From assembly GCA_049294415.1 (NCBI GenBank), contig JBAQCS010000001.1, positions 1 through 22,807 of the forward strand: a DNA stretch of 22,807 bases, read 5' to 3'. Below, in pieces: positions 6,040 through 14,938 of the stretch (positions within the stretch are counted from its first letter, which is position 1; every line of letters begins with the position of its first letter). The position numbers and the translations under genes are program-made. The notes under the pieces are model-generated. The model did not search any database and was not told the DNA's origin. It was given only the letters and a program-made list of their open reading frames with translations. Source of the stretch: JAEZRQ01 sp049294415. GTDB taxonomy: Bacteria; Patescibacteriota; Patescibacteriia; Patescibacteriales; UBA12465.

Positions 6040-8538
6040 TTAAGCCCAAGTTACACCAGCTACTCTGTCGTCATCTGCTTTAAATCTCATAATCTTAACG
6101 CCTTGAGTATCGCGACCCAAAACGCTAATTGATTTAAATGGCACACGAATAACTTGTCCGTTGTCAGAGATAATAATAATATCTCTATCCATCATGGTTT
6201 CTTCATTTAATAAGAAAGCGTTAGTAAGTTCGCCAGTCTTGTCAGTAATCTTAGAGGTCTTAATTCCCGATCCACCGCGACCCTGAACTTTATATAAACC
6301 AAAATCAGTTCTCTTACCATAGCCACGGGCCATGATAGTTAAAATTTGGTATTTTCTAACTCTATCTTTATCAGTCTTAGCTACTCCCATGCCAATCACG
6401 CGATCATCTTTATGAAGTCTAATACCATTAACACCGGCGGCATTACGACCCATATCACGAACGTCAGTTTCTTTAAATCTAATAGCCTGACCTTGAGCAG
6501 TAACAAGTTGAATATGGTCGCTACCAGAAGTTGGTTTAGCCCAAATCAATTTATCATCTTCTTTAATCTTAATAGCAATTAAACCGCTGCGTCTAACATT
6601 GGAGAAAGCTGATAATTCAACTTTCTTGACTAAGCCCTTTTCAGTGGCAAAGAATAAATATTTACTGGTTGATAATTTATCAAGTGGTAAAATAGCCGAA
6701 ATTTGTTCACCGCCAATTAACTGTAAGAAGTTAACAATTGGAGTTCCTTTAGCAATACGTGAAGCTTGAGGAATTTCATAAGCCTTTAACTGGAAGACAC
6801 GTCCTTTAGTAGTAAAGAACAAAATGTCGTTATGAGTTAAAGTAGTAAACATGAATAAAACAGAATCTTCTTCTTTAGTGGTTAAGCCAATAATACCCTT
6901 ACCACCTCTAGCTTGAACTTTAAAAGTATCTGGTTCAGTACGTTTAATATAACCATCACGAGTCATCATTACTAAGGCTTCCTCGTTAGGCACTAAATCT
7001 TCCATGTTAAATTCTTTGATACCATGAGCCACAACTTCAGTGCGACGTTCATCACCAAATTTTTCAGTTAAAGCAATTAACTCGTCTTTAATAGTAGCTC
7101 TAATCTTAGTAACTGAAGCAAGTAAAGCTTCTAGTTCGGTAATTAAAGCTTTCTTTTCTTTAAGTTCATTTTCAATCTTTTGTTGCTCCAAATTAGCTAA
7201 GTTCTGTAAACGCATTTCTAAAATAGCTACAGTTTGGCGTTCTGATAACTTAAATTTCTTCATTAAACTAGCTTTGGCTACTTCCTTATCTTTAGAAGCT
7301 TTAATAGTTTTAATTACTTCATCAATATTCTTTAAAGCAATCATTAAACCTTCTAAAATATGAGCGCGCTCTAACGCCTTGGCTAATTCGTATTGAGTGC
7401 GACGCTTAACTACTTCCTGACGATGTTTAATATATTCTTCCAAAATCATTTTCAGTGTTAAAACTTTTGGTTGAATACCACCATCAACTAAAGCCAACAT
7501 ATTGCAGTGGAAAGTAGTTTGTAGTGAGGTGTGCTTATAAAGAGCATTCAAAATCTTTTTTGGATAAGCTTCTTTTTTAAGTTCAATTACTACGCGAACA
7601 CCATCACGATCAGACTCGTCGCGTAAAGCACGAATACCATCAATCTTTTTATCTTTAACTAAATCAGCAATTTTCTCTACCAAATCAGCCTTGTTAACCT
7701 GATAAGGAACTTCGGAAATAATAATTTGAAAACCATTTTTATTTTCAGAAATATCTGCCTTACCTCTAACCACAATTCCGCCACGACCAGTAGCATAAGC
7801 GGTTAAAATATCTTTTTTATTATAAATAATACCTCCAGTTGGAAAGTCAGGTCCTTTAACAAATTCCATTAAATCTTCAATACTAGCTTCTGGATTATCT
7901 AATAAATGAACAATAGCACCAGACAATTCTCTTAAATTATGAGGCGGGATATTAGTGGACATACCAACGGCAATACCCATAGTACCGTTTAACAGTAAGT
8001 TTGGTAATTTAGCTGGCAACACTCTTGGCTCCTTGCATGATCCATCAAAGTTGGGGATAAAGTTAACTGTATCTTTATCAAGATCAAACAACATTTCTTC
8101 AGCAATGCCGGCTAACTTTGCTTCGGTATAACGCATAGCCGCCGCACTATCGCCATCCATGGAACCAAAGTTACCTTGACCACGAACTAAAGGATAACGC
8201 ATGGAAAAATCTTGGGCCATACGTACCATGGAATCATAAACAGCACTATCGCCATGAGGATGATAATGACCTAAAACTTCACCGACCACTGTAGCTGATT
8301 TTCTAAATTTAGCATTAGCACGCAAACCAATACTCCACATCGCGTAAAGGATGCGGCGATGAACTGGTTTCATGCCATCTCTAACATCTGGCAAAGCACG
8401 AGAAACAATAACACTCATGGCGTATTCCAAATAAGAGCGACTCATTTCATCAACAATTGGTTGTTCTTCAACCGTACCAAACTCCGTCTGTTTGCGGACG
8501 TTTTCTAAAACTTCTGGTTGTTCGTTTTCGGTAGACAT
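6040..8538 (-). CDS. gyrA: DNA gyrase subunit A
   Basis: The product has 832 residues and is the cleaving and rejoining subunit of gyrase, which introduces negative supercoils with GyrB. The catalytic tyrosine is Y137 in AAAMRYTEAKL. The quinolone-binding positions equivalent to E. coli Ser83 and Asp87 are S98 and D102 (HPHGDSAVYDS), both wild type. The GyrA box after the coiled coil appears as QARGGKG (542-548), one change from QRRGGKG, which favours GyrA over ParC; the beta-pinwheel repeats follow. The frame is open up to 8628, but I chose ATG 8538 because the family start is MSTENEQ followed by the conserved region and because the longer form would overlap the upstream gene. That gene ends 11 bp before. 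It is the last gene of a four-gene operon. Confidence 0.95.
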   Translation of the reverse strand: MSTENEQPEVLENVRKQTEFGTVEEQPIVDEMSRSYLEYAMSVIVSRALPDVRDGMKPVHRRILYAMWSIGLRANAKFRKSATVVGEVLGHYHPHGDSAVYDSMVRMAQDFSMRYPLVRGQGNFGSMDGDSAAAMRYTEAKLAGIAEEMLFDLDKDTVNFIPNFDGSCKEPRVLPAKLPNLLLNGTMGIAVGMSTNIPPHNLRELSGAIVHLLDNPEASIEDLMEFVKGPDFPTGGIIYNKKDILTAYATGRGGIVVRGKADISENKNGFQIIISEVPYQVNKADLVEKIADLVKDKKIDGIRALRDESDRDGVRVVIELKKEAYPKKILNALYKHTSLQTTFHCNMLALVDGGIQPKVLTLKMILEEYIKHRQEVVKRRTQYELAKALERAHILEGLMIALKNIDEVIKTIKASKDKEVAKASLMKKFKLSERQTVAILEMRLQNLANLEQQKIENELKEKKALITELEALLASVTKIRATIKDELIALTEKFGDERRTEVVAHGIKEFNMEDLVPNEEALVMMTRDGYIKRTEPDTFKVQARGGKGIIGLTTKEEDSVLFMFTTLTHNDILFFTTKGRVFQLKAYEIPQASRIAKGTPIVNFLQLIGGEQISAILPLDKLSTSKYLFFATEKGLVKKVELSAFSNVRRSGLIAIKIKEDDKLIWAKPTSGSDHIQLVTAQGQAIRFKETDVRDMGRNAAGVNGIRLHKDDRVIGMGVAKTDKDRVRKYQILTIMARGYGKRTDFGLYKVQGRGGSGIKTSKITDKTGELTNAFLLNEETMMDRDIIIISDNGQVIRVPFKSISVLGRDTQGVKIMRFKADDDRVAGVTWA

Positions 8539-8549
8539 AATAGATAAAT

Positions 8550-9023
8550 TTAATAAGCGATTATGGTAATATTTTCGCAACCAGGGGGGACGACACAAGG
8601 TCTGGCTTCCCCGATTGTTGGCATACAATCAATATATGGCGGGCAATTTTCCCCGAGAGATTTATCAGTAGAAGTGGAAAAATTATTAGTTAACTCTTGT
8701 AAACTTTTTTTAATTTCTGAGTTAATAGTAGAGGACGCAGTGGACGAGGAAATTACTTGTTCAGTTTTATCCAACAACTTATCAACAAAATCATTTTGTT
8801 TCTTTTCATCTTGATTAAGACCTAATCTATCAGAATCTTTTTTAGCATTATTTTCAATTTCAGAACCAATCTTATCGAGAGTTAAATTATTACTATTATC
8901 AGAAATATTAATAAAAACTCCTTTTAGATTAAGTAACCACAAAATAAAAACTAAAGCAAAGATAGAAAATACTCCAATCTTGAGAAACAAACTTTTTCTC
9001 GCCTCTCTTTCCTCTTCATTCAT
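8550..9023 (-). CDS. small membrane-anchored protein with a four-cysteine C-terminus (unknown)
   Basis: The product has 157 residues. A charged N-terminus (MNEEEREARKS) precedes one membrane helix (about 13-34), so the rest is probably outside the cell. The middle is Ser/Thr/Asn/Lys-rich and likely an extended stalk. The last 35 residues hold four cysteines in CPPYIDCMP and PCVVPPGCENIT, suggesting two disulfides or a metal site in a small terminal domain. I do not recognise the family, although the Cys/Pro pattern looks like a defined module. It lies 10 bp after ndk and 11 bp before gyrA, so it is co-transcribed with them, an odd setting for a surface protein. Confidence 0.75.
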   Translation of the reverse strand: MNEEEREARKSLFLKIGVFSIFALVFILWLLNLKGVFINISDNSNNLTLDKIGSEIENNAKKDSDRLGLNQDEKKQNDFVDKLLDKTEQVISSSTASSTINSEIKKSLQELTNNFSTSTDKSLGENCPPYIDCMPTIGEARPCVVPPGCENITIIAY

Positions 9024-9033
9024 ATTTATTTTT

Positions 9034-9636
9034 TTATTCTTTGATGCCGTCTAAATTAACGTCATAAATAATACCTTCAGCTACTAAACGATAAGATAAA
9101 ATTTCATTTTCGGTAAACCAAATTTTCATTTCACGTTCAGCTTCTTCTGGTAAATCGGAGCAATGGATTAAATTACGAACAGCACGATCATCGTAACTAG
9201 ATAATTCATAAGAATCTAAAGTGTAGTCACCGCGAATAGTGCCAACTTCTGAAGTTAATGGCTCGGTGCCACCAACAATCTTTTTAACAATACCAATAGC
9301 TTGATTACCTTCAAAAATCATAGGCACGATTGGACCCGCTGTCATGAACTTAGCTAAAGCACGAATAATATCCTTACCATATTCTAAAGCCTCTTTTTCA
9401 ATTGGCATGCCTAAATCTTCACGATTCTTCATGATATTAGCACCCTTTTTTAAAAACCAAGCTTCGTCTTTATTATAATGATCCCAACATTGTTGTTCTT
9501 GGGCCATAATCATTTTTAAAGCCACCATTTTCAAACCAACTTTTTCAAAACGAGTAATAATATCTCCCATCAAACCGCGTTGAACAGCATCAGGTTTTAA
9601 GATAACAAAAGTTCTTTCTTTCTTCGGGTGTAACAT
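9034..9636 (-). CDS. ndk: nucleoside diphosphate kinase
   Basis: The product has 200 residues and transfers the gamma phosphate from ATP to NDPs through a phosphohistidine. Family signs are RTFVILKPDAVQRGLMG (8-24), the TAGPIVPMIFEG segment (99-110), GTIRGDY (132-138) and the catalytic histidine H158 in NLIHCSD, followed by EAEREMKIWF. Normal Ndk has about 140-150 residues; this one has an extra segment of about 30-40 residues near 58-95 (DEAWFLKKGANIMKNR...) and a tail after 175. The core residues are intact, so activity is expected. It lies 19 bp after the MBL gene in the gyrA operon. Confidence 0.93.
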   Translation of the reverse strand: MLHPKKERTFVILKPDAVQRGLMGDIITRFEKVGLKMVALKMIMAQEQQCWDHYNKDEAWFLKKGANIMKNREDLGMPIEKEALEYGKDIIRALAKFMTAGPIVPMIFEGNQAIGIVKKIVGGTEPLTSEVGTIRGDYTLDSYELSSYDDRAVRNLIHCSDLPEEAEREMKIWFTENEILSYRLVAEGIIYDVNLDGIKE

Positions 9637-9655
9637 AATTTTATATTTAATTATT

Positions 9656-10303
9656 TTAAAAACTTAAGATGACAAGCTCCATATCTTCTTGAGGTAAATC
9701 TTTTTTACTAATCTTTAATTTTTCCTCATGACTTGGTTCTATGCCTAATTCTTTAATAAATTTTTCGATTGGATCCAATCCTTCAACATTTAAACCTTCG
9801 GTTTGATAGTGCATTGGAATCACAATACGAGGTTCTATTTGAGAAATAACTTCAACAGCTTTTTTAGCATCTAATGTAAATTTACCTCCAACTGGCACAA
9901 TTAAAATATCTGTACCAACTAATTTTTCTAATTGTTCATTAGACAAAACATGTCCTAAATCACCTAAATGAACAATGGAAATATCTTCAACTTCAATACG
10001 ATAAATAATATTACCTCCACGAGTTTTTCCTTCATCCTCATCATGATAAGAGTCAATGCCCTCAACTAATACTCCTTTAAAATCATATTCACCGGCACAA
10101 TCAATTACAAAAGGGTTACCGCGTAAAGCTTCAACATTATTATGATCATGATGATTATGAGAAACGGTTACAATATCAGCTTCTATATTAGGCATTTTAA
10201 GGCCAGTTTCCTTATCATAAGGATCTGTAACCACTGTCACGCCATCAGTGCCAACTTTATCTTGTAACTTAAAACAGGAGTGCCCCAACCAAGTAATAAT
10301 CAT
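9656..10303 (-). CDS. MBL-fold metal-dependent hydrolase (UlaG-like)
   Basis: The product has 215 residues and a complete metallo-beta-lactamase fold metal site: H8 in WLGHSCF, the HxHxDH motif H49-N-H51-H52-D53-H54, D115 in VHLGDLGH and H165 in VIPMHYQ. This arrangement is typical of the small UlaG-like Zn hydrolase branch; members include L-ascorbate-6-phosphate lactonase-like proteins and many of unknown substrate. The substrate cannot be read from the sequence. It is the first gene of the operon with ndk, the Cys-rich membrane protein and gyrA, behind a near-consensus promoter. There is no signal peptide. There is no Shine-Dalgarno (AAGATAACTAT before ATG). Confidence 0.88.
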   Translation of the reverse strand: MIITWLGHSCFKLQDKVGTDGVTVVTDPYDKETGLKMPNIEADIVTVSHNHHDHNNVEALRGNPFVIDCAGEYDFKGVLVEGIDSYHDEDEGKTRGGNIIYRIEVEDISIVHLGDLGHVLSNEQLEKLVGTDILIVPVGGKFTLDAKKAVEVISQIEPRIVIPMHYQTEGLNVEGLDPIEKFIKELGIEPSHEEKLKISKKDLPQEDMELVILSF

Positions 10304-10352
10304 ATAGTTATCTTAAAAACAATAAAAAAGGTCCAAAAAAACCTGTGCTTTT

Positions 10353-10381
10353 ATTATAACAAGGAGAAGTCAAAAGGTCAA
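10353..10381 (-). promoter_or_regulatory. promoter of the MBL-ndk-gyrA operon
   Basis: On the minus strand TTGACC (10376-10381), a 17-bp spacer and a perfect TATAAT (10353-10358). A leader of about 45 nt precedes the first ATG at 10303. Confidence 0.75.
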
Positions 10382-10417
10382 TTTAGAGCCAAAAATAAAG
10401 GGTTTTAGTCAAATGTA

Positions 10418-10457
10418 TAAAAAAAGAGGGCCCACGAAATTGTTTCGTTTGCCCTCT
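10418..10457 (-). terminator. intrinsic terminator of the secreted-protein gene
   Basis: AGAGGGC (10425-10431) pairs with GCCCTCT (10451-10457), with an inner stem ACGAAA / TTTCGT (10434-10439 with 10443-10448). Eight A's (10418-10425) give the U run on the minus strand. Confidence 0.8.
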
Positions 10458-10473
10458 AACCATCCACCAAGGA

Positions 10474-11604
10474 TTATCGTAAGTTTGACCATTTTAAGTT
10501 AATGTCAGACCCAGTTAATACTTTGATTTGTTCGGCTGTAATAGTAATAACATTGTCACTACTAATTACATGGATCGGAATATACACCGTCGGATAAAAC
10601 ATACCCGTTAATGTATTTGTACATGAGGCCTTAAGGTAAAATTGACCAATCGGTGCTTTAAATTTGCGAGACGTCTGGTCATAACCCATCGAAATCAAAG
10701 TGCTCTTGCCATCTTTTGACTCATCCTTCGGATCAAACAATAGTTTATAATCTTTAGCCATAAACTTTAGTTTGATTTCTTTTTTTTCGTTGGTCGACAT
10801 TTTTTTGATGTCGCCTTCGTTGACGTACAAAGTTGCATCCCCCTGATTAACGCGCTTTCTGAATTCGCCGTAGATGTTTATGGCATCTTCGGGGTTGAAG
10901 ATTACGCCGATATGGATATCCTTATTTTTTTGGATATAAACATCGTATTCATTTTTGGCGTTATCCTGAATTGAATCAGCTGTAGCTTTACCACGGAATT
11001 CAGTTCCCTGTAGTTGACTACCACCTAAATCAGAAAATACTTTAAAACGTTCTGCTCCGGTGTATACAATCTTAATTGGTTCTAAGCCAGCCTGAGGTTG
11101 TTGCACGATGTTAGTTTGATTAGACATCGTGGTAATAGAACTAACAGGCACTGAGTTGCTACCATTGTTTCCAGTATTTGTATTAGCTGGTTTTCCACCT
11201 TGTAATATCGCGGCTAGTGAACCACTAGTGGCGGGAGCTACTGTAGTTGCACCTGTTCCCGGCATAATGTTATTAGGCGTAGAAGCAGCGGGTACATTAT
11301 TGGCAGTATTTTCACCTCTATCCAATCTGTTCTCGGTTGGATCAATAACTACCAGACCAGACCTGCTAACCTCTTTAGGTAAGGTAAATTTATTTTTACC
11401 ATCCAAAGTAACACAGTCGAGATAAACAGTTTTTTGTCCGCGAACTGCGAACGTTTTTGTTTCCTTGTTAGCAATTTTGTTTTCTTCGCCGTTAATAGCG
11501 ACCTTCAAATCTTGTCCGAAGTTATTAGTAACTCGGAGTTGGCCGAAAGCAGTTGTTAAACCACACATAGCCACAAACACAAAAGCAATCCAAAGTTTTC
11601 TCAT
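10474..11604 (-). CDS. secreted protein of unknown function
   Basis: The product has 376 residues. A clear signal peptide (MRKLWIAFVFVAMCGLTTAFG, cut probably before Q22) points to export. Residues 22-100 look like a beta-rich domain (LRVTNNFGQDLKVAINGEE, TKTFAVRGQKTVYLDCV). Residues about 100-175 are a Thr/Asn/Pro/Gly/Ser-rich linker. Residues about 175-376 form a second, mixed beta domain ending LTGSDINLKWSNLR. I recognise no family. The gene has its own good promoter and terminator and no operon partner. Base composition and the AFGQ-type cleavage site look less AT-biased than neighbouring genes and recall Bacteroidetes-style exported proteins, so transfer is possible but unproven. Confidence 0.8.
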   Translation of the reverse strand: MRKLWIAFVFVAMCGLTTAFGQLRVTNNFGQDLKVAINGEENKIANKETKTFAVRGQKTVYLDCVTLDGKNKFTLPKEVSRSGLVVIDPTENRLDRGENTANNVPAASTPNNIMPGTGATTVAPATSGSLAAILQGGKPANTNTGNNGSNSVPVSSITTMSNQTNIVQQPQAGLEPIKIVYTGAERFKVFSDLGGSQLQGTEFRGKATADSIQDNAKNEYDVYIQKNKDIHIGVIFNPEDAINIYGEFRKRVNQGDATLYVNEGDIKKMSTNEKKEIKLKFMAKDYKLLFDPKDESKDGKSTLISMGYDQTSRKFKAPIGQFYLKASCTNTLTGMFYPTVYIPIHVISSDNVITITAEQIKVLTGSDINLKWSNLR

Positions 11605-11671
11605 GATTTCTATTTTTTTGGTTTCTAAATTTTTAAATTACTACATAAATTACCCTGAGGATAATCGTAAT

Positions 11672-11700
11672 ATTCTATCAAAAATTAGTTATTTTGTCAA
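11672..11700 (-). promoter_or_regulatory. promoter of the secreted-protein gene
   Basis: On the minus strand TTGACA (11695-11700), a 17-bp spacer and TAGAAT (11672-11677). The leader of about 60 nt has no Shine-Dalgarno. Confidence 0.75.
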
Positions 11701-11717
11701 TAGAAGTTCGAAGACAC

Positions 11718-11743
11718 AAAAAAGACCGAAAAAATCGGCCTTT
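11718..11743 (-). terminator. intrinsic terminator of the two small unknown genes
   Basis: On the minus strand GGCCGA (11735-11740) pairs with TCGGTC (11724-11729), one G-U, with flanking A-T pairs and a U run from six A's at 11718-11723. Confidence 0.7.
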
Positions 11744-11769
11744 CTATATAATAATATATGGGATTAACG

Positions 11770-12162
11770 CTATCTTATAAATAATGATTTAATAGCTCTA
11801 AACAGTTTATTGATCAATCCTGTCGCTGGCTTATTTTCATTAACTACTATAGGGGATTGGTATTCTTCTGCTATAGGGGCTGAATTTATCACTGGTTCAG
11901 CTATTTTTTCAGCTACTGGCTCAAAGGAAGAAATAATAAAATTATTAGTTTCCAAAAGATTCTGGCTAACCTTCATTCTTTTTTGATTTATTTCTTCAGC
12001 TTCTTCAGTAAACTCAGTATTACCATCTAATTCAGTACTAAATGAGGTTTCTACTTCTTGATCACGGTTAATTTGTCGCACAACTTCGGCAACAGCACCA
12101 TCAGCTTTTTTTCTAATTTCATCTAAATATTCACTATTATTAACGTTTTCTTGATTATCCAT
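11770..12162 (-). CDS. unknown hydrophilic protein with amphipathic C-terminus
   Basis: The product has 130 residues. It is rich in Glu, Asn and Gln with little predicted globular structure (EVETSFSTELDGNTEFTEEAEEINQ). The last 17 residues (GLINKLFRAIKSLFIR) form a strongly amphipathic basic helix that could bind a membrane or a partner. There is no signal peptide. It follows a 52-codon gene by 26 bp and shares its promoter and terminator. I know no family; a flexible adaptor or membrane-surface protein is possible, but this is a guess. Confidence 0.65.
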   Translation of the reverse strand: MDNQENVNNSEYLDEIRKKADGAVAEVVRQINRDQEVETSFSTELDGNTEFTEEAEEINQKRMKVSQNLLETNNFIISSFEPVAEKIAEPVINSAPIAEEYQSPIVVNENKPATGLINKLFRAIKSLFIR

Positions 12163-12188
12163 ATAAAAAATAGGTAAAAAATTTAAAT

Positions 12189-12347
12189 TTATTCCTCCTT
12201 AATTGATTCTTTTATTTTAGTCAGTTGTTCTAAATTTTTAATGTCCTTATATTTTTTAATAAGCGACAATTTATCTTGATGAAATTTTTTTAATTCTCCT
12301 AAAGCACTCTCAAATGCCTCATCAATTTTTTGTTTCTCGTCAGACAT
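12189..12347 (-). CDS. small unknown charged protein, 52 residues
   Basis: ATG at 12347 and TAA at 12189-12191 give 52 residues, MSDEKQKIDEAFESALGELK and onward to a KESIKEE end. It is almost wholly helical, with heptad-like spacing of Leu/Ile/Phe between Lys and Glu, so a short coiled coil is likely. It sits between a promoter (12383-12411) and the 130-residue gene, in the same direction, and fills a stretch otherwise empty. Its AT-rich, Lys-rich codon use is like the other genes. There is no Shine-Dalgarno before it. Function is unknown. Confidence 0.6.
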   Translation of the reverse strand: MSDEKQKIDEAFESALGELKKFHQDKLSLIKKYKDIKNLEQLTKIKESIKEE

Positions 12348-12382
12348 ATTAGTCACAAAAATTTATCTTTTTTTATGAGTTA

Positions 12383-12411
12383 ATAATACAACAATCCAAA
12401 GATAAAAACAA
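12383..12411 (-). promoter_or_regulatory. promoter of the two small unknown genes
   Basis: On the minus strand TTGTTT (12406-12411), 17 bp, TATTAT (12383-12388). It is back to back with the rRNA promoter at 12462-12490. Confidence 0.55.
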
Positions 12412-12461
12412 TTATTTTAAAACTATTCCAAAAAACGTTTTTACCCTTTATTTTATGGGTA

Positions 12462-12490
12462 TTGACAAACATCTTGCTGTAGTATATTAT
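12462..12490 (+). promoter_or_regulatory. 16S rRNA promoter
   Basis: TTGACA (12462-12467), 17 bp, TATTAT (12485-12490). The predicted start near 12497 gives a leader of about 210 nt before the mature 16S. Confidence 0.8.
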
Positions 12491-12496
12491 AACAAC

Positions 12497-12708
12497 ATCG
12501 AAAATAAAACAGAATAAATAAAGGAAAACAAGATATGTATTATATCTCTGTTTTTTTCTGTCCACTTTCGTGCTCGTTAACAATTTCAATTTTTGGTGAA
12601 GAGTTTTGATGCTAATTGGCATCGATTCGGACGAAACAAAAAAAATACAGATCTGGTTTAACCAGAACTAAATATACGAAAGCTTAGGCTTTCATAAGAG
12701 TCACAAAC
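12497..12708 (+). promoter_or_regulatory. 16S rRNA leader with boxA antitermination site
   Basis: TGCTCGTTAACAA (12571-12583) matches the E. coli rrn boxA TGCTCTTTAACAA at 12 of 13 bases, the NusB-S10 binding site that protects rRNA transcription from termination. Small hairpins follow: GATGC/GCATC, TCTGGT/ACCAGA and GAAAGC/GCTTTC. No protein gene is seen here. Confidence 0.65.
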
Positions 12709-14187
<1,479 letters not shown>

Positions 14188-14324
14188 CTAGGGAGATTTA
14201 TAGTTCAAGTCATTGACTTGCAACTATATAGTCGATATTGTGCTTGCACAATAAGTTCGAATTGGTGCCTATTAGACTTAAAACTCTCACACAAACACAA
14301 AAATTGAAATTGTTAATAATAAAG
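14188..14324 (+). other. 16S trailer with two strong hairpins
   Basis: TATAGTT-CAAGTC (14199-14211) pairs with GACTTG-C-AACTATA (14215-14228) in a 13-bp stem with one bulge, and TATTGTG pairs with CACAATA (14236-14253) next to it. They probably mark 3' processing. No tRNA or further rRNA is in this spacer. Confidence 0.6.
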
Positions 14325-14349
14325 AAGACCTTTTTTAGGGTCTTTTTTG
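14325..14349 (+). terminator. terminator of the orphan 16S unit
   Basis: AAGACC (14325-14330) pairs with GGTCTT (14339-14344) and runs into a T tract. It closes the rRNA transcript before any 23S gene. Confidence 0.8.
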
Positions 14350-14365
14350 TTTGTCTAACTATATA

Positions 14366-14394
14366 TTGACAAAATTGATATAATATTATATAGT
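14366..14394 (+). promoter_or_regulatory. promoter of the gene at 14439
   Basis: TTGACA (14366-14371), 17 bp, TATAGT (14389-14394). Other AT-rich -10 candidates overlap it, so the exact -10 is uncertain. Confidence 0.5.
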
Positions 14395-14438
14395 AATTAG
14401 TCAAATTGAACATTAACAACTAAAAATCATATTGAAAA

Positions 14439-14873
14439 ATGGCAACAATCCAACTACCAAAGACAGGAAAACTAGTTTTAAATAGCAATGAAGAACAATG
14501 GCGACTCCTAGCTAATCGCTTAATTCCAGAATTACGAACATCAGCCCTAGTGGAGGTATCTCCGGAAAGAGAGGTGAAAATACAAATTGTTCTTCAAAGG
14601 GCTTTCTACCCCGATCAGATAAAAAATGAATGCGAAATTCAATATCATGATGGGGGATTAGGAAAACAAGTGGACAATGGCATGGCAAGAGTTAAAAGAT
14701 TTTTGGCTGATTTTTTTGATAAAGAAATGTGGCTTTTAATAGGCTACATAGATGGTCAAAATAAGGCGCCAATTCTAATCACCTACTATCCATCTTTTGG
14801 ATCTATTTATACCCAGAAGTTAACTAGCGAAACAAATGAAACATTTACCAGAATGACACCAAGCCTAAACTAA
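14439..14873 (+). CDS. unknown protein
   Basis: The product has 144 residues with no family I recognise. It begins MATIQLPKTGKLVLNSNEEQ and has alternating strands and helices: IQIVLQRAFYP (48-58), a conserved-looking YHDGGLGKQVDNGMARVKRF segment in the middle, and a beta hairpin-like MWLLIGYIDGQNKAPILITYYP. There is no signal peptide or membrane helix. It lies alone between the 16S terminator and a terminator shared with trpS, behind its own promoter. It is not preceded by a Shine-Dalgarno. A soluble single-domain protein is likely; function unknown. Confidence 0.7.
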   Translation: MATIQLPKTGKLVLNSNEEQWRLLANRLIPELRTSALVEVSPEREVKIQIVLQRAFYPDQIKNECEIQYHDGGLGKQVDNGMARVKRFLADFFDKEMWLLIGYIDGQNKAPILITYYPSFGSIYTQKLTSETNETFTRMTPSLN

Positions 14874-14888
14874 TTTTTTAAAAAACAA

Positions 14889-14917
14889 AAAAAAGGATCT
14901 CACAACGAGGTCCTTTT
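14889..14917. terminator. bidirectional terminator between convergent genes
   Basis: AAAAAGGATCT (14889-14899) pairs with AGGTCCTTTTT (14907-14917), 11 bp with one G-U. A and T runs on the two sides serve both the gene at 14439 and trpS. Confidence 0.8.
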
Positions 14918-14938
14918 TCAATATCTAAATTTTTATTT

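Noticed and set aside
7040..7363. A + strand frame of about 107 codons opposite gyrA
   Set aside because: It is the complement of the gyrA coiled-coil region and has no independent signals.
8539..8628. Upstream extension of gyrA by 30 codons
   Set aside because: The extension would overlap the preceding gene, does not resemble GyrA, and ATG 8538 gives the normal start region.
12380..12622. An 80-codon minus-strand frame across the rRNA promoter
   Set aside because: It covers the rRNA promoter, the boxA site and a divergent promoter, and has no recognisable protein features.
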